Shown here: positions 50,654 to 59,103 of the stretch, one piece after another
Layout of the letters: the number at the start of each line of letters is the position of its first letter
How positions within the stretch are numbered: position 1 is the stretch's first letter
From: JAYOEY01 sp038120295
GTDB taxonomy: Bacteria > Pseudomonadota > Alphaproteobacteria > MPNO01 > UBA2964
Length of the DNA stretch: 64,000 nucleotides
NCBI GenBank assembly: GCA_038120295.1
Contig: JAYOLL010000004.1
Span: 124,001 to 188,000, forward strand
Direction of reading: 5' to 3'
Position numbers and translations under genes: made by a program
Notes under the pieces: generated by a model
Told to the model about the DNA's origin: nothing
The model's database searches: none
Seen by the model: only the letters and a program-made list of their open reading frames with translations

Positions 50654-51376
50654 ATGATTATCGAAGATGCCAAGGGAAACACGATCTCCAATATTTCCGA
50701 ATGGAAAAAAATCTACGCCTCGCCTCGTTCCGAACATCAGTGGAGGGTTGGTCGAAGCGCCCAGTCGGTAGCGGAGTTTGTTTTGAACCATGATGGCACC
50801 CAGCGGTTGGCGGAAAAAATTTCAGAGGCGCTGACCCAACCGGTAATATTCGAAAAAGCCGTGCCGGAATTCGAGGTCAGATTCGATGAATTCGGGCACG
50901 GGCGGATGCACGATCTTGCGATTACCGGCAGGGTCGGCGAAAGCCAAAGGCTTTTCGTCGGTGTTGAGGCCAAGGTCGATGAACCTTTCGGGGAGATAGT
51001 GAGAGAGTCGTATCTGAGAGCGAAGACCCGGCAGATATCCGGCAAATCGACCAATGCGCCCCGGCGGATCGAGGGCCTGCTTAAGATGCATTTCAGCAAT
51101 GACGATCCGAAAATGTTCGACGTGCGATACCAGCTTCTCTACGCCACGGCGGGCACCGTTGCGGCCGGCGCGGATATTTCGGTTCTTTATGTCGTTGTCT
51201 TCAGGACGAAGCTTTATGACCCCGTCAAAGGCGCGGAAAATTACAGAGATTATCTGGATTTCATGACGAAAGTCGGCGCTGAGCCGATGAAGCTTTCTGA
51301 CGGGTCCGTTCAGGGGCACCAGCTATCGATAAACGGAAAGGAACTTCTTTGCCTCTACGAAACAATCGATCTTTGA
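50654..51376 (+). CDS. unknown protein with PD-(D/E)XK-like nuclease motif
   Basis: A 240-residue soluble protein that may belong to a DUF group found beside defence and housekeeping genes; I do not recognise it firmly. RMHDLAITGRVGESQRLFVGVEAKVDEP contains Asp87 and Glu105-Ala-Lys107 spaced like the PD-(D/E)XK active site, with hydrophobic strands on both sides. Codon use is less GC-rich at third positions than that of its neighbours, hinting at recent transfer. The start is uncertain: ATG at 50654 has GGAG eight bases upstream, but TTG at 50633 or GTG at 50636 are in frame. The end faces the ketopantoate-reductase-family gene with a four-base gap. Confidence 0.7.
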   Translation: MIIEDAKGNTISNISEWKKIYASPRSEHQWRVGRSAQSVAEFVLNHDGTQRLAEKISEALTQPVIFEKAVPEFEVRFDEFGHGRMHDLAITGRVGESQRLFVGVEAKVDEPFGEIVRESYLRAKTRQISGKSTNAPRRIEGLLKMHFSNDDPKMFDVRYQLLYATAGTVAAGADISVLYVVVFRTKLYDPVKGAENYRDYLDFMTKVGAEPMKLSDGSVQGHQLSINGKELLCLYETIDL

Positions 51377-51380
51377 CGCT

Positions 51381-52415
51381 TTAAGCCGACGGCTGCGGCC
51401 GCAACACAAACCGCCCATCCCCCGGATAACACCCCTCCGCCTCGGCCAGCCGCCGGACCAGCGCATAAACCATATCGATGACCGGCGTATCCGCGCCGAC
51501 CAGCCGGGCGATTTCGGCGACGGCGCCGATGATGTCGTCGACTTCCATCATCTTGCCGGCCTCCAGATCCTGCAGGGTCGAGGGCTTGTGGGGCGAGTTG
51601 CCGGGGGTGTTGTTGGCGACGCGCGTCTCGATTTCCGCCGAGATATCGATGCCCAGCCCGGCCGCGACCGCGCCGGCTTCGCGCATCATGGCGATTTCGA
51701 TGGCTCGGCAGCCGGGGTCGCCATGGACCTGCCCGTGGGTCGAACGGGTCAGCACGCAGAGCGTTGCTCCCGCGACGTTGGAGAGCAGTTTGACCCAGAT
51801 ATTGCGGCGGATGTTTTCGGCCAGCGGAGCGTCGATATCGGTGCCGGCGAAGGCGGCGGCCAGCCGTTCGGCGCGCTCGCTGCTTCCACCTTCCGAATTT
51901 TTGGTCGGCTCGCCGATGGCCAGCGACCGCTTCTTCATCGTGTGGTTGACATATCCCGGCCTGGGCAGCGCACAGGAGCCGTTGATCACGCCTCCGAGCA
52001 CCCGTTCCGGCCCGATGGCGTTCCAGACGCGCCGGTCGGAATCGACCGAGCGCAGCCGGTGGCCTTCAAACGCATCGCCGGTGCCATGGAAATACCACCA
52101 CGGGATTCCGTTCTGCGCCGCGACGACGACTGTGTCCGGTCCGATCAGCGGGGCGGCGGCTTCCGCCGCATCGGCTGCATGGTGCGCCTTGACGGTAAAG
52201 ATCACCGCGTCCTGGACGCCGACCGCCGCCGGGTCGTCCGTGCAGGCGGGGTGCGTTACGCGTTCCTCGCCGTTCATGTTGACGGTGAGCCCGTTCGCCC
52301 GCATTGCCTCCAGATGCGCGCCGCGCGCGATCAGCGTCACGGCCTCGCCGGCCCGCGCCAGCTCGCCGCCGATCATCGATCCGGTCGCGCCTGCGCCGAA
52401 GATGGTGATTTTCAT
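51381..52415 (-). CDS. panE: 2-dehydropantoate 2-reductase family protein (ApbA/PanE)
   Basis: A 344-residue NADP-dependent oxidoreductase. The N-terminus MKITIFGAGATGSMIGGELARAG is the Rossmann motif (GxGxxG), the lysine in FTVKAHH and the VKLLSNVAGATLCVLT segment carry the PanE catalytic and substrate residues, and the C-terminal domain contains LQDLEAGKMMEVDDIIGAV with the family's glutamate. True PanE makes pantoate for coenzyme A; many paralogues act on other ketoacids, so the symbol is tentative. The ATG at 52415 was preferred to an upstream start 12 codons away. Confidence 0.85.
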   Translation of the reverse strand: MKITIFGAGATGSMIGGELARAGEAVTLIARGAHLEAMRANGLTVNMNGEERVTHPACTDDPAAVGVQDAVIFTVKAHHAADAAEAAAPLIGPDTVVVAAQNGIPWWYFHGTGDAFEGHRLRSVDSDRRVWNAIGPERVLGGVINGSCALPRPGYVNHTMKKRSLAIGEPTKNSEGGSSERAERLAAAFAGTDIDAPLAENIRRNIWVKLLSNVAGATLCVLTRSTHGQVHGDPGCRAIEIAMMREAGAVAAGLGIDISAEIETRVANNTPGNSPHKPSTLQDLEAGKMMEVDDIIGAVAEIARLVGADTPVIDMVYALVRRLAEAEGCYPGDGRFVLRPQPSA

Positions 52416-52495
52416 GAGGTGGTTCCGTGTTTCGTCCGTCAAGTGTCTCATCCAAATTTACGGATAAACGCGCAAGACGTCTGCCCTCACACCGA

Positions 52496-52577
52496 TGTCA
52501 TCCCGGCCCCAAATTTTTTGGGAGCCGGGAACCAGTCTTCAGCTGCCGCTGGACCCCGGGTCAAGCCCGGGGTGACA
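52496..52577. repeat. palindromic intergenic repeat upstream of the panE-like gene
   Basis: The element opens with TGTCATCCCGGC and closes with CCCGGGGTGACA, and contains two inner hairpins (52503-52529, with an AT-rich loop, and near 52551-52573). This is the appearance of a repeat spread through many alphaproteobacterial genomes. It lies between two minus-strand genes. Confidence 0.75.
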
Positions 52578-52610
52578 ATTATTGTAGTTGGAAGAGTTGG
52601 GGCGGCTCGG

Positions 52611-53159
52611 TTACAGGCCCCTCACCATCGCCGCCAGCTCCCGCCAAGGGGCTTCGTCCCAGTAGCGCACGGCGAGACCGGAGGGGGAGGGGAGGACGAA
52701 CAGGGCGGTCTCGTCCGCCGTTTCCTCCTGCAGCCCGTACGCCACCTGCGCATTGCCATGAAAATGGCTGAACCAGACCTGAGCTGCCCGCTTGCCGACG
52801 AAAGCGAGGAGGCGGGGGCGGTAGCGCTCGATTTTCCCGCGCAACGCCTCCGGGTCGTCGGAGTCTTTCGGCAGGGACGCATCGCTGCCCGACGCGTGTT
52901 TGGTCATATCGGTGAGGCCCAGCCCGTAATCGGGCAGGGTGCGGAATTCTTCCGGCTTCAGGAGGCGGGGCGTGAGCCCCATCGCGTGGAGCGTCGGCCA
53001 GAATTTATTGCCCGGCCCGGCATAGTACGATCCCTTGCGGGCTGACACCGTGCCGGCCGCGCTGCCGCAGAAAACCGAGTCGAGCCCGGGCTCGAGAATG
53101 TCGGGCAGGACGGGAAGCGTGTCGCTCAGGCGGCGGCCCTGATGCCGAGCCGGCCCCAT
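52611..53159 (-). CDS. mug: G/U mismatch-specific DNA glycosylase (Mug)
   Basis: A 182-residue uracil-DNA-glycosylase superfamily protein, close in length to Mug (168 residues). It removes uracil, and some modified bases, opposite guanine. The core begins at VFCGSAAGTVSARKGSYYAGPGNKFWPTL, where the GxNPG-type loop of Mug appears as CGSAAG, followed by YGLGLTDMTKHASGSD and the late LPSPSGLAV segment. The start is uncertain: the ATG at 53159 overlaps the hemA end by 34 bases, and no later good start exists before residue 12. It lies downstream of hemA and may be transcribed with it. Confidence 0.85.
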   Translation of the reverse strand: MGPARHQGRRLSDTLPVLPDILEPGLDSVFCGSAAGTVSARKGSYYAGPGNKFWPTLHAMGLTPRLLKPEEFRTLPDYGLGLTDMTKHASGSDASLPKDSDDPEALRGKIERYRPRLLAFVGKRAAQVWFSHFHGNAQVAYGLQEETADETALFVLPSPSGLAVRYWDEAPWRELAAMVRGL

Positions 53160-54343
53160 ATCTCGGTCAGCGCGTCGACCAGCCGCTTCATCTCGTCATC
53201 GCCGTGAAATGGTGTCGGCGTGAGGCGCAGCCGCTCGGTCCCCTTGGGCACGGTCGGGTAGTTGATGGGCTGGACATAGATTCCGTATCGGTCCATCAGA
53301 TCGTCGGTGACCTGCTTGCACAGCACCGGGTCGCCCACCATCACCGGCACGATATGAGATACCGACGGGAGGACCGGCAGGCCGGCGTCGCGCAGCATGG
53401 TCTTAAGCGTTTCGGCGCGTTCCTGATGGCGGTCGCGGTCGGGCTGACCGTTCTCGCGCACATGCTTCACGCTCTCGACCGCGGCGGCGGCAATGGCCGG
53501 CGGCAGGGAGGTCGTGAAGATGAAACCGTTGGCGTAGGAGCGGACGAAATCGCACAGCTTTTCGGTCGCCGCGATATAGCCGCCGACCACGCCGAATGCC
53601 TTGGCGAGCGTGCCCTGGATGACCGTGATGCGCTCCATCTGTCCGTCGCGCTCGGCGACGCCCGCGCCGCGCGGCCCGTACATGCCGACGGCGTGGACCT
53701 CGTCGAGATAGGTCATCGCATTGTACTTGTCGGCCAGATCGCAGAATTCCCTGATCGGTGCGATATCGCCGTCCATCGAATAGACGGATTCGAAGACGAT
53801 GATCTTGGGCCGTTCGATGGGCAGGGCGGCAAGCTTGCGTTCGAGATCTTCCACGCTGTTATGCTCGAAAATCTGCTTTTCGGCGCGCGAATGGCGGATG
53901 CCGGCGATCATCGAGGCGTGGTTGTAGGAATCCGACAGCAGGACGCAGTCGGGAATATTTGCAGCCAGCGTGCTGAGAGCGGCTTCGTTCGCGACGTAGC
54001 CGGACGTGAAGATCAGCGCCGCTTCGGTGTTGTGGAGCGTCGCGAGCTCGTTTTCCAGCAGCACGTGGTAGTGGCTGGTGCCCGCGATATTGCGGGTCCC
54101 GCCCGCGCCCGCGCCGACCTTGTCGGCGGCGTCTTTCAGCGCGCCCAGCACCTTCGGGTTCTGGCCCATGCCGAGATAGTCGTTGCTGCACCAGACGGTG
54201 ATTTCCCTGGTGTGGCCGTTGGCGTCGTAATTGGTTGCGTGCGGAAAGTCGCCCGCGTGGCGCTCGAGCTCCGCGAATACACGGTAGCGGCCTTCGGCCC
54301 TGATTTGCCCGATGGCGTCCCTGAAGAACGCTTCGTAGTCCAT
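53126..54343 (-). CDS. hemA: 5-aminolevulinate synthase HemA
   Basis: A 405-residue PLP enzyme condensing glycine with succinyl-CoA for heme synthesis, the route used by Alphaproteobacteria. Lys248 in TLAKAFGVVGGY is the PLP lysine; YLDEVHAVGMYGPRG holds the Asp that contacts the PLP ring, and GAGAGGTRNIAGTSHYHVLLE is the substrate-side loop. Length and motifs are standard. A 137-base leader separates it from the aminotransferase gene; no FnrL or other operator was confirmed there. Confidence 0.96.
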   Translation of the reverse strand: MDYEAFFRDAIGQIRAEGRYRVFAELERHAGDFPHATNYDANGHTREITVWCSNDYLGMGQNPKVLGALKDAADKVGAGAGGTRNIAGTSHYHVLLENELATLHNTEAALIFTSGYVANEAALSTLAANIPDCVLLSDSYNHASMIAGIRHSRAEKQIFEHNSVEDLERKLAALPIERPKIIVFESVYSMDGDIAPIREFCDLADKYNAMTYLDEVHAVGMYGPRGAGVAERDGQMERITVIQGTLAKAFGVVGGYIAATEKLCDFVRSYANGFIFTTSLPPAIAAAAVESVKHVRENGQPDRDRHQERAETLKTMLRDAGLPVLPSVSHIVPVMVGDPVLCKQVTDDLMDRYGIYVQPINYPTVPKGTERLRLTPTPFHGDDEMKRLVDALTEIWGRLGIRAAA

Positions 54344-54480
54344 ATTCTCATTCTCCGACTGTCGGTGCGACCGGATAACACATCATACAGGCCGTGTATT
54401 CCGGTTTAAAGCCGACAAATTAACCTTCCGTTAAACCAGATTAAGCCGATTTTCGGCCTTTTGTCGCAGTTTTCCGTATT

Positions 54481-55854
54481 TCAGGCGGCCCATTCCGTCG
54501 TTTCGTCCAGCGCTTTGCTGAACATCGCGAACATATCCCGAATCTGGTCCGGCTCGATGATCAAGGGCGGCGAAAAGGCGATCCGGTCGCCCATCGCGCG
54601 GACGATCAACCCGTGTTCCTTCGCCCGTTCGACCAGATATGGCCCGATCTTGCGCGCGGGATCGAAGGCTTTCTTCGTCGCCCTGTCTTCGATCAGTTCG
54701 GCGACCGCCAGCATGCCGATACCGGTAGCCTCGCCGACCAACGGATGATCCGCGAAATGCCGAATGCCGTCCTGCAGGACAGGCTCGGTTTCCCGCACGC
54801 GGGCGAGCAGATCCATCTCCTCGTATACCTTGAGCGTCTCCACCGCGACGGCGGCGGCCACAGGGTGACCGGAATAGGTAAAACCGTGACCGAGCGTGCC
54901 GATATCGGCGCTCTGTTCGGCGATGGGTCGGAAAGTCCGCTCGTTCACCATCACCGCCGAGATCGGAATATAGCCCGATGTCAGCGCCTTGGCGCAGGTC
55001 AGAATGTCGGGCTCGATGCCGAAACTCTGGCTGCCCCACATATTGCCGGTGCGTCCGAATCCGCAGATCACCTCGTCGGCGACCAGCAGCACGTCGTGCT
55101 TCTTCAGCACCACCTGGATCTTCTCGAAATAGGTCGCGGGCGGGATCAGCACGCCGCCGGCGCCCATTACCGGTTCGGCGAAAAAGGCGGCGATGGTTTC
55201 CGGCCCTTCCGCCTCGATCAGCGCGTCGAGATTGTCGGCGCAGCGCGTGGCGTACGCTTCTTCGCTCTCGCCGTCCTCGCCGAAACGCCAGTAATGCGGG
55301 CAGTCGGTATGGAGGAATCCTGAAATCGGCAGGTCGAACGCCTGGTGGTTCAGCGGCGTGCCGGTGACGCTGGCCGCGGCGATGGTGACCCCGTGATAGC
55401 CGCGCACGCGACCGATGATTTTCTTCTTCTCGGGCTTACCCAGCGCGTTGCTGCGGTACCAGATCAGCTTGATCGCAGTGTCATTGGCCTCCGAGCCGGA
55501 ATTGGCGAAGAAAACCTTCGACATCTCGACCGGTGCCAGCGCGAGCAACCGTTCGGCCAGCTCGATCTGGATGTCGTGACCCTTCTGGTTGAAGCCGTGA
55601 TAGAAGGGCAGGCGCCTGATCTGGTCCGCCGCCGCCTGCGCCAGCCGTTCCTGCCCGAATCCGAGAGACGCGCACCACAGGCCGGACATGCCTTCCAGAT
55701 AGCGGTTGCCCGCATCGTCGAAGACATACACGCCTTCGCCGCGGGTCATGATCAGCGAGCCTTCGGCCTCGTTGGCAAGCCCGTTGGTGTAGGGGTGCAG
55801 GACCGACGCTGCGTCGCGCGCGGCCAGCGAGTTGGGGAGAGGGATGTCCGCCAT
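54481..55854 (-). CDS. class III aminotransferase (omega-amino acid/amine:pyruvate type)
   Basis: A 457-residue fold-type I aminotransferase. Lys289 in CAKALTSGYIPISA forms the Schiff base with PLP, Asp260 in LVADEVICGFGRTG contacts its ring nitrogen, and NSGSEANDTAIK at 118-129 and RGYHGVTIAAASVTG bind the phosphate. Tyr153 in the YHG stretch and the early YTNGLANEAEGSLIMTRGEG fit omega-transaminases acting on amines or omega-amino acids with pyruvate; the exact amine is not predictable. The ATG at 55854 lies 17 bases after the moaA stop, so it may be expressed from the moaA transcript. Confidence 0.88.
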   Translation of the reverse strand: MADIPLPNSLAARDAASVLHPYTNGLANEAEGSLIMTRGEGVYVFDDAGNRYLEGMSGLWCASLGFGQERLAQAAADQIRRLPFYHGFNQKGHDIQIELAERLLALAPVEMSKVFFANSGSEANDTAIKLIWYRSNALGKPEKKKIIGRVRGYHGVTIAAASVTGTPLNHQAFDLPISGFLHTDCPHYWRFGEDGESEEAYATRCADNLDALIEAEGPETIAAFFAEPVMGAGGVLIPPATYFEKIQVVLKKHDVLLVADEVICGFGRTGNMWGSQSFGIEPDILTCAKALTSGYIPISAVMVNERTFRPIAEQSADIGTLGHGFTYSGHPVAAAVAVETLKVYEEMDLLARVRETEPVLQDGIRHFADHPLVGEATGIGMLAVAELIEDRATKKAFDPARKIGPYLVERAKEHGLIVRAMGDRIAFSPPLIIEPDQIRDMFAMFSKALDETTEWAA

Positions 55855-55871
55855 CGTCCGGAGCGGCGGTC

Positions 55872-56873
55872 TCAGCCGCCGGTGACGCTCATGTGGCGTT
55901 CGACGGCGGGCGCGCGCGTGCGCCGGTCGATGACGAAATCGTGGCCCTTCGGCTTGCGGCCGATGGCTTCGTCGATGGCGGCCATCAGCGCTGTGTTGTC
56001 GTCGTCGGCGCGCACCGCGGCGCGCAGATCGGCGTCGTCGTCCTGACCGAGGCACATATAGAGCATGCCGGTGCAGGTCAGCCGCACGCGGTTGCAGCTT
56101 TCGCAGAAATTATGGGTCAGCGGCGTAATAAAGCCGATCCGTCCGCCGGTTTCCTTCACCTTCACATAACGCGCCGGCCCGCCGGTCGAATAGTCGATGT
56201 CTTCCAGCGTCCAGCTTTCCTTGAGCTTTGCGCGCACCATGGAAAGCGGCAGATACTGATCGAGCCGGGTCTCGCCGATTTCGCCCATCGGCATGACCTC
56301 GATGAAGGTCAAATCGAACCCTTCGTCGCCGCACCAGCCGACCAGCCGGTCGAACTCGCCGTCATTGACGCCCTTGAGCGCCACCGCGTTGATCTTGATG
56401 GCGAGTCCGGCGCGTTTGGCGGCTTCCAGCCCGGCCAGAACCTTTTCGAGCTTTCCCCATCTCGTGATGGCGGTGAATTTTTCCGCATCCAGCGTGTCGA
56501 GGGAGACGTTGAGGCGTTTTACGCCCGCATCGGCGAGCGGCTGCGCGTATTTTTCCAGCTGGCTGGCGTTGGTGGTGAGCGTCAGTTCGCGCAGTGAGCC
56601 GGTCTTCAGATGGCGCGACAGGGACTCGATCAGCCACATGATGTTCCTGCGCACCAAAGGCTCGCCGCCTGTCAGCCGCAGCTTGGTGACGCCGCGCTCG
56701 ACGAAGGCGGAACAGACGCGTTCGAGCTCTTCCAGCGACAGGATGTCCTTCTTGGGCAGGAAGGTCATGTCCTCCGCCATGCAGTAGACGCAGCGGAAAT
56801 CGCACCGGTCGGTGACCGATACGCGAAGATAATCCACCGTCCGCCCGTGCGGGTCGATCAGAGGTCCGTCCAT
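55872..56873 (-). CDS. moaA: GTP 3',8-cyclase MoaA
   Basis: A 333-residue radical SAM enzyme starting molybdenum cofactor synthesis from GTP. The SAM cluster motif lies at Cys24, Cys28 and Cys31 (TDRCDFRCVYCMAE); the C-terminal cluster is held by HNFCESCNRVRLTCTGML. The C-terminus ends in Gly-Gly, needed for activity. RLTGGEPLVRRNI is also diagnostic. The ATG at 56873 is used; an open extension upstream is antisense-like. It is divergent from fdhD, with 111 bases between. Confidence 0.96.
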   Translation of the reverse strand: MDGPLIDPHGRTVDYLRVSVTDRCDFRCVYCMAEDMTFLPKKDILSLEELERVCSAFVERGVTKLRLTGGEPLVRRNIMWLIESLSRHLKTGSLRELTLTTNASQLEKYAQPLADAGVKRLNVSLDTLDAEKFTAITRWGKLEKVLAGLEAAKRAGLAIKINAVALKGVNDGEFDRLVGWCGDEGFDLTFIEVMPMGEIGETRLDQYLPLSMVRAKLKESWTLEDIDYSTGGPARYVKVKETGGRIGFITPLTHNFCESCNRVRLTCTGMLYMCLGQDDDADLRAAVRADDDNTALMAAIDEAIGRKPKGHDFVIDRRTRAPAVERHMSVTGG

Positions 56874-56984
56874 GTTCCTGTCCGAAAGCGTTATTCCCAA
56901 CTGAATATAGCGCTGCCGATAGCTCCGGAAAAGGGGGGCGTCAAATCTGTTGCCCTGCTTTTCCCGTCGCCCCATAGTCACGCC

Positions 56985-57869
56985 ATGGCAAGCTACATGG
57001 TTTCCCCCGATCCCGCCGATCCGCGTCTCACCGAACGGGTGCGCGGCACCGACCAGAACGGCGATCCCATCGAAACCTCGGTGACTGTCGAGCGCCCGCT
57101 AACCCTGTTTCTCAACGGTCAGGAAATCGTCACCATGATGACGATCGGCGACTACCCGGAATGCCTGGCGGTCGGGTTTCTGCTCAACCAGAACATGCTG
57201 CGCCATGATGACAGGATCGAGAGCATCGATATAGACGACGATCTCGGCGTGGTGGTGGTCCGCACGGAGCGCGAAACCGATTACGAGCAGAAGCTGAAGA
57301 AAAAGACCCGCACGTCGGGCTGCGCCGTCGGCACGGTGTTCGGCGACGTGATGGAACGGTTCGAGGAGGTGACACTTAACCCGAAGCAGCGGTTCCACAC
57401 CTCCTGGCTCTATACGCTTGCGAAGAAGATCAACAACACGCCGAGCCTCTATCTGGAAGCGGGTGCGATTCATGGCTGCGTACTGTGCGAAAGGACAAGG
57501 CCGCTGATCTATATGGAAGATGTCGGGCGGCATAACGCGGTCGACAAGATCGCCGGCTACATGTTTCTCAACCGCATCTCGCCCATTGGTAAGCTGTTCT
57601 ACACCACGGGCCGGCTGACCAGTGAGATGGTCATCAAGACGGTGCAGATGGAAATCCCGATCCTGATTTCGCGCTCGGGCTTCACCGCCTGGGGGGTGGA
57701 GCTCGCGCGCCAGGCGAACCTCACGTTGATCGGGCGCGCCCGCGGCAGGCGGTTCGTCGCGCTGGCGGGCGAGGATCGCATCGTGTTCGACGCCGACCCG
57801 AAACGCATCGATGACGAGGCGCCGCATCTGCAGCGCAAGGCGGCACGAGCCGAAGACGCGGCGGTCTAA
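56985..57869 (+). CDS. fdhD: formate dehydrogenase accessory sulfurtransferase FdhD
   Basis: A 294-residue protein that transfers sulfur from a cysteine desulfurase to the molybdenum cofactor of formate dehydrogenase, a step needed for activity. The late block YMEDVGRHNAVDKIAGYMFLN, followed by LFYTTGRLTSEMV, identifies the family. The essential loop is TSGCAVGT with Cys113; the usual CxxC form is reduced to one cysteine. A further Cys pair occurs at GCVLCERT. It starts a plus-strand run with the GIY-YIG-like, mobA and ModE-type genes. Confidence 0.93.
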   Translation: MASYMVSPDPADPRLTERVRGTDQNGDPIETSVTVERPLTLFLNGQEIVTMMTIGDYPECLAVGFLLNQNMLRHDDRIESIDIDDDLGVVVVRTERETDYEQKLKKKTRTSGCAVGTVFGDVMERFEEVTLNPKQRFHTSWLYTLAKKINNTPSLYLEAGAIHGCVLCERTRPLIYMEDVGRHNAVDKIAGYMFLNRISPIGKLFYTTGRLTSEMVIKTVQMEIPILISRSGFTAWGVELARQANLTLIGRARGRRFVALAGEDRIVFDADPKRIDDEAPHLQRKAARAEDAAV

Positions 57870-57874
57870 AGTTT

Positions 57875-58456
57875 ATGGAACTCGTTCTCCAGTGGCGGGG
57901 ACCGGTCGGGCCCGGCCTGTTTCCCGGCGACATCGACGGGCGGGAGGCCCTGTCGGCCGCCGGCGTTTATCTGCGGGTCAAACCGTATGAGAGCGGTCGG
58001 CTGGTCGGCTATGTCGGCCAGTCAAAGAACCTGCTGCAACGGTTCGATCAGCATCTGACGCAGATCCTGTCACTGAACGTTCCGCTGCGCGACGAAACCG
58101 GGCTGCCGGTCGATACAGGCGACCGGCTTTCCCTGCTTAACGCGCTTGGCGAATCCGGGCCGCTGGCGCTTGCCGAGGCGCGGCGTACGAGGTTCTTCTT
58201 CGCCCGCGCCGAAGACGGGTTCGATGCGGACTATCTCACTTTGCTCGAAGCGGTGCTGAAGGAACGCGCGGACGCCATGCTCGGCGGCGCCTGCGAAAAC
58301 GTACAGACCATCGCCGCCGGCGCGTTCGATCACGATCTCGACGTGATCCACGATTTCAGCCTGCTGAACGCAGACGGACTGGCGACTATCCAGTCCGTCA
58401 TCGGCGCCGATCCGATCCGTATTCCAGCGGCGCAGGAGTTCGATCATGCAGGTTGA
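57875..58456 (+). CDS. small protein with GIY-YIG-like N-terminal domain
   Basis: A 193-residue protein I do not recognise fully. Its N-terminal part resembles a GIY-YIG nuclease domain: GVY at 30-32, YVG at 46-48, then QSKNLLQRFDQH with Arg56, in the spacing of the family, and a glutamate (125) in LLEAVLKE that could be the metal ligand. The rest is helical. The gene starts five bases after fdhD and overlaps mobA by eleven bases, so it is part of the same transcript. A nuclease role in a molybdenum operon is unexpected and the similarity may be chance. Confidence 0.65.
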   Translation: MELVLQWRGPVGPGLFPGDIDGREALSAAGVYLRVKPYESGRLVGYVGQSKNLLQRFDQHLTQILSLNVPLRDETGLPVDTGDRLSLLNALGESGPLALAEARRTRFFFARAEDGFDADYLTLLEAVLKERADAMLGGACENVQTIAAGAFDHDLDVIHDFSLLNADGLATIQSVIGADPIRIPAAQEFDHAG

Positions 58457-59072
58457 TCGAAACACCGTCTGCGGCGTCCTGCTCGCCGGAGGGCAGGCGC
58501 GACGGATGGGCGGCGGCGACAAATGTCTTCAGCTACTGGGCGGGCGGACGCTGCTGGCGCGTCTTGTCGATACGCTGCGCCCACAGGTCAGTACGGTTGT
58601 CATCAACGCCAATGGCGATCCATTACGCCTCTCGGAATACGGGCTGCCGGTGGTGGCCGACACGGTCGACGGCTTTGCCGGGCCGCTGGCCGGAGTTCTG
58701 ACAGGGCTCGAATGGGCGCGGGCAAACGCGCCGGACTGCCGATGGGTCGCAACCGCCGCCTGCGATGCGCCTTTTGCGCCGGGCGATCTGGTCGAACGCC
58801 TGATGGCCGCGGTCGATGATGACGGGGCGGACATGGGCTGCGCGTCGTCCGGCGGGCGCGATCATCCCGTCTTCGGCCTGTGGCCCGTGTCGTTGGCGGA
58901 CGATCTACGCCGTGCACTGGTCGAGGAAGATATTCGCAAGGTCGATGTCTGGACCGGCCGTTACCGGCTCGCCCGGGCTGTATGGGCGACGGAACCGGTC
59001 GATCCGTTTTTTAATATCAACCGGCCGGGGGATCTGGAAGAAGCCGAACGGATCCTGTCTGCGTTCCCTTGA
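58446..59072 (+). CDS. mobA: molybdenum cofactor guanylyltransferase MobA
   Basis: A 208-residue nucleotidyltransferase that joins GMP to molybdopterin, making the bis-MGD cofactor used by formate dehydrogenase and related enzymes. LLAGGQARRMGGGDKCL at 12-28 is the GTP-binding motif (LAGGxxxRMG), and ATAACDAPFAPGDLVE holds the metal-binding aspartate. The C-terminal FFNINRPGDLEEAERIL is the family ending. It overlaps the preceding gene by eleven bases. Confidence 0.93.
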   Translation: MQVDRNTVCGVLLAGGQARRMGGGDKCLQLLGGRTLLARLVDTLRPQVSTVVINANGDPLRLSEYGLPVVADTVDGFAGPLAGVLTGLEWARANAPDCRWVATAACDAPFAPGDLVERLMAAVDDDGADMGCASSGGRDHPVFGLWPVSLADDLRRALVEEDIRKVDVWTGRYRLARAVWATEPVDPFFNINRPGDLEEAERILSAFP

Positions 59073-59103
59073 CCGGCTGCGCGCCCGGTCGTTTGATGGG
59101 CGC

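Noticed and set aside
54445..54457. Hairpin with five-base stem between hemA and the aminotransferase gene as a terminator
   Set aside because: The stem is short and the following T run is weak on both strands, so the evidence is too thin.
56874..56984. ModE operator in the moaA-fdhD intergenic region
   Set aside because: Only a TATAGCG-like half site is visible; the expected palindrome is missing.
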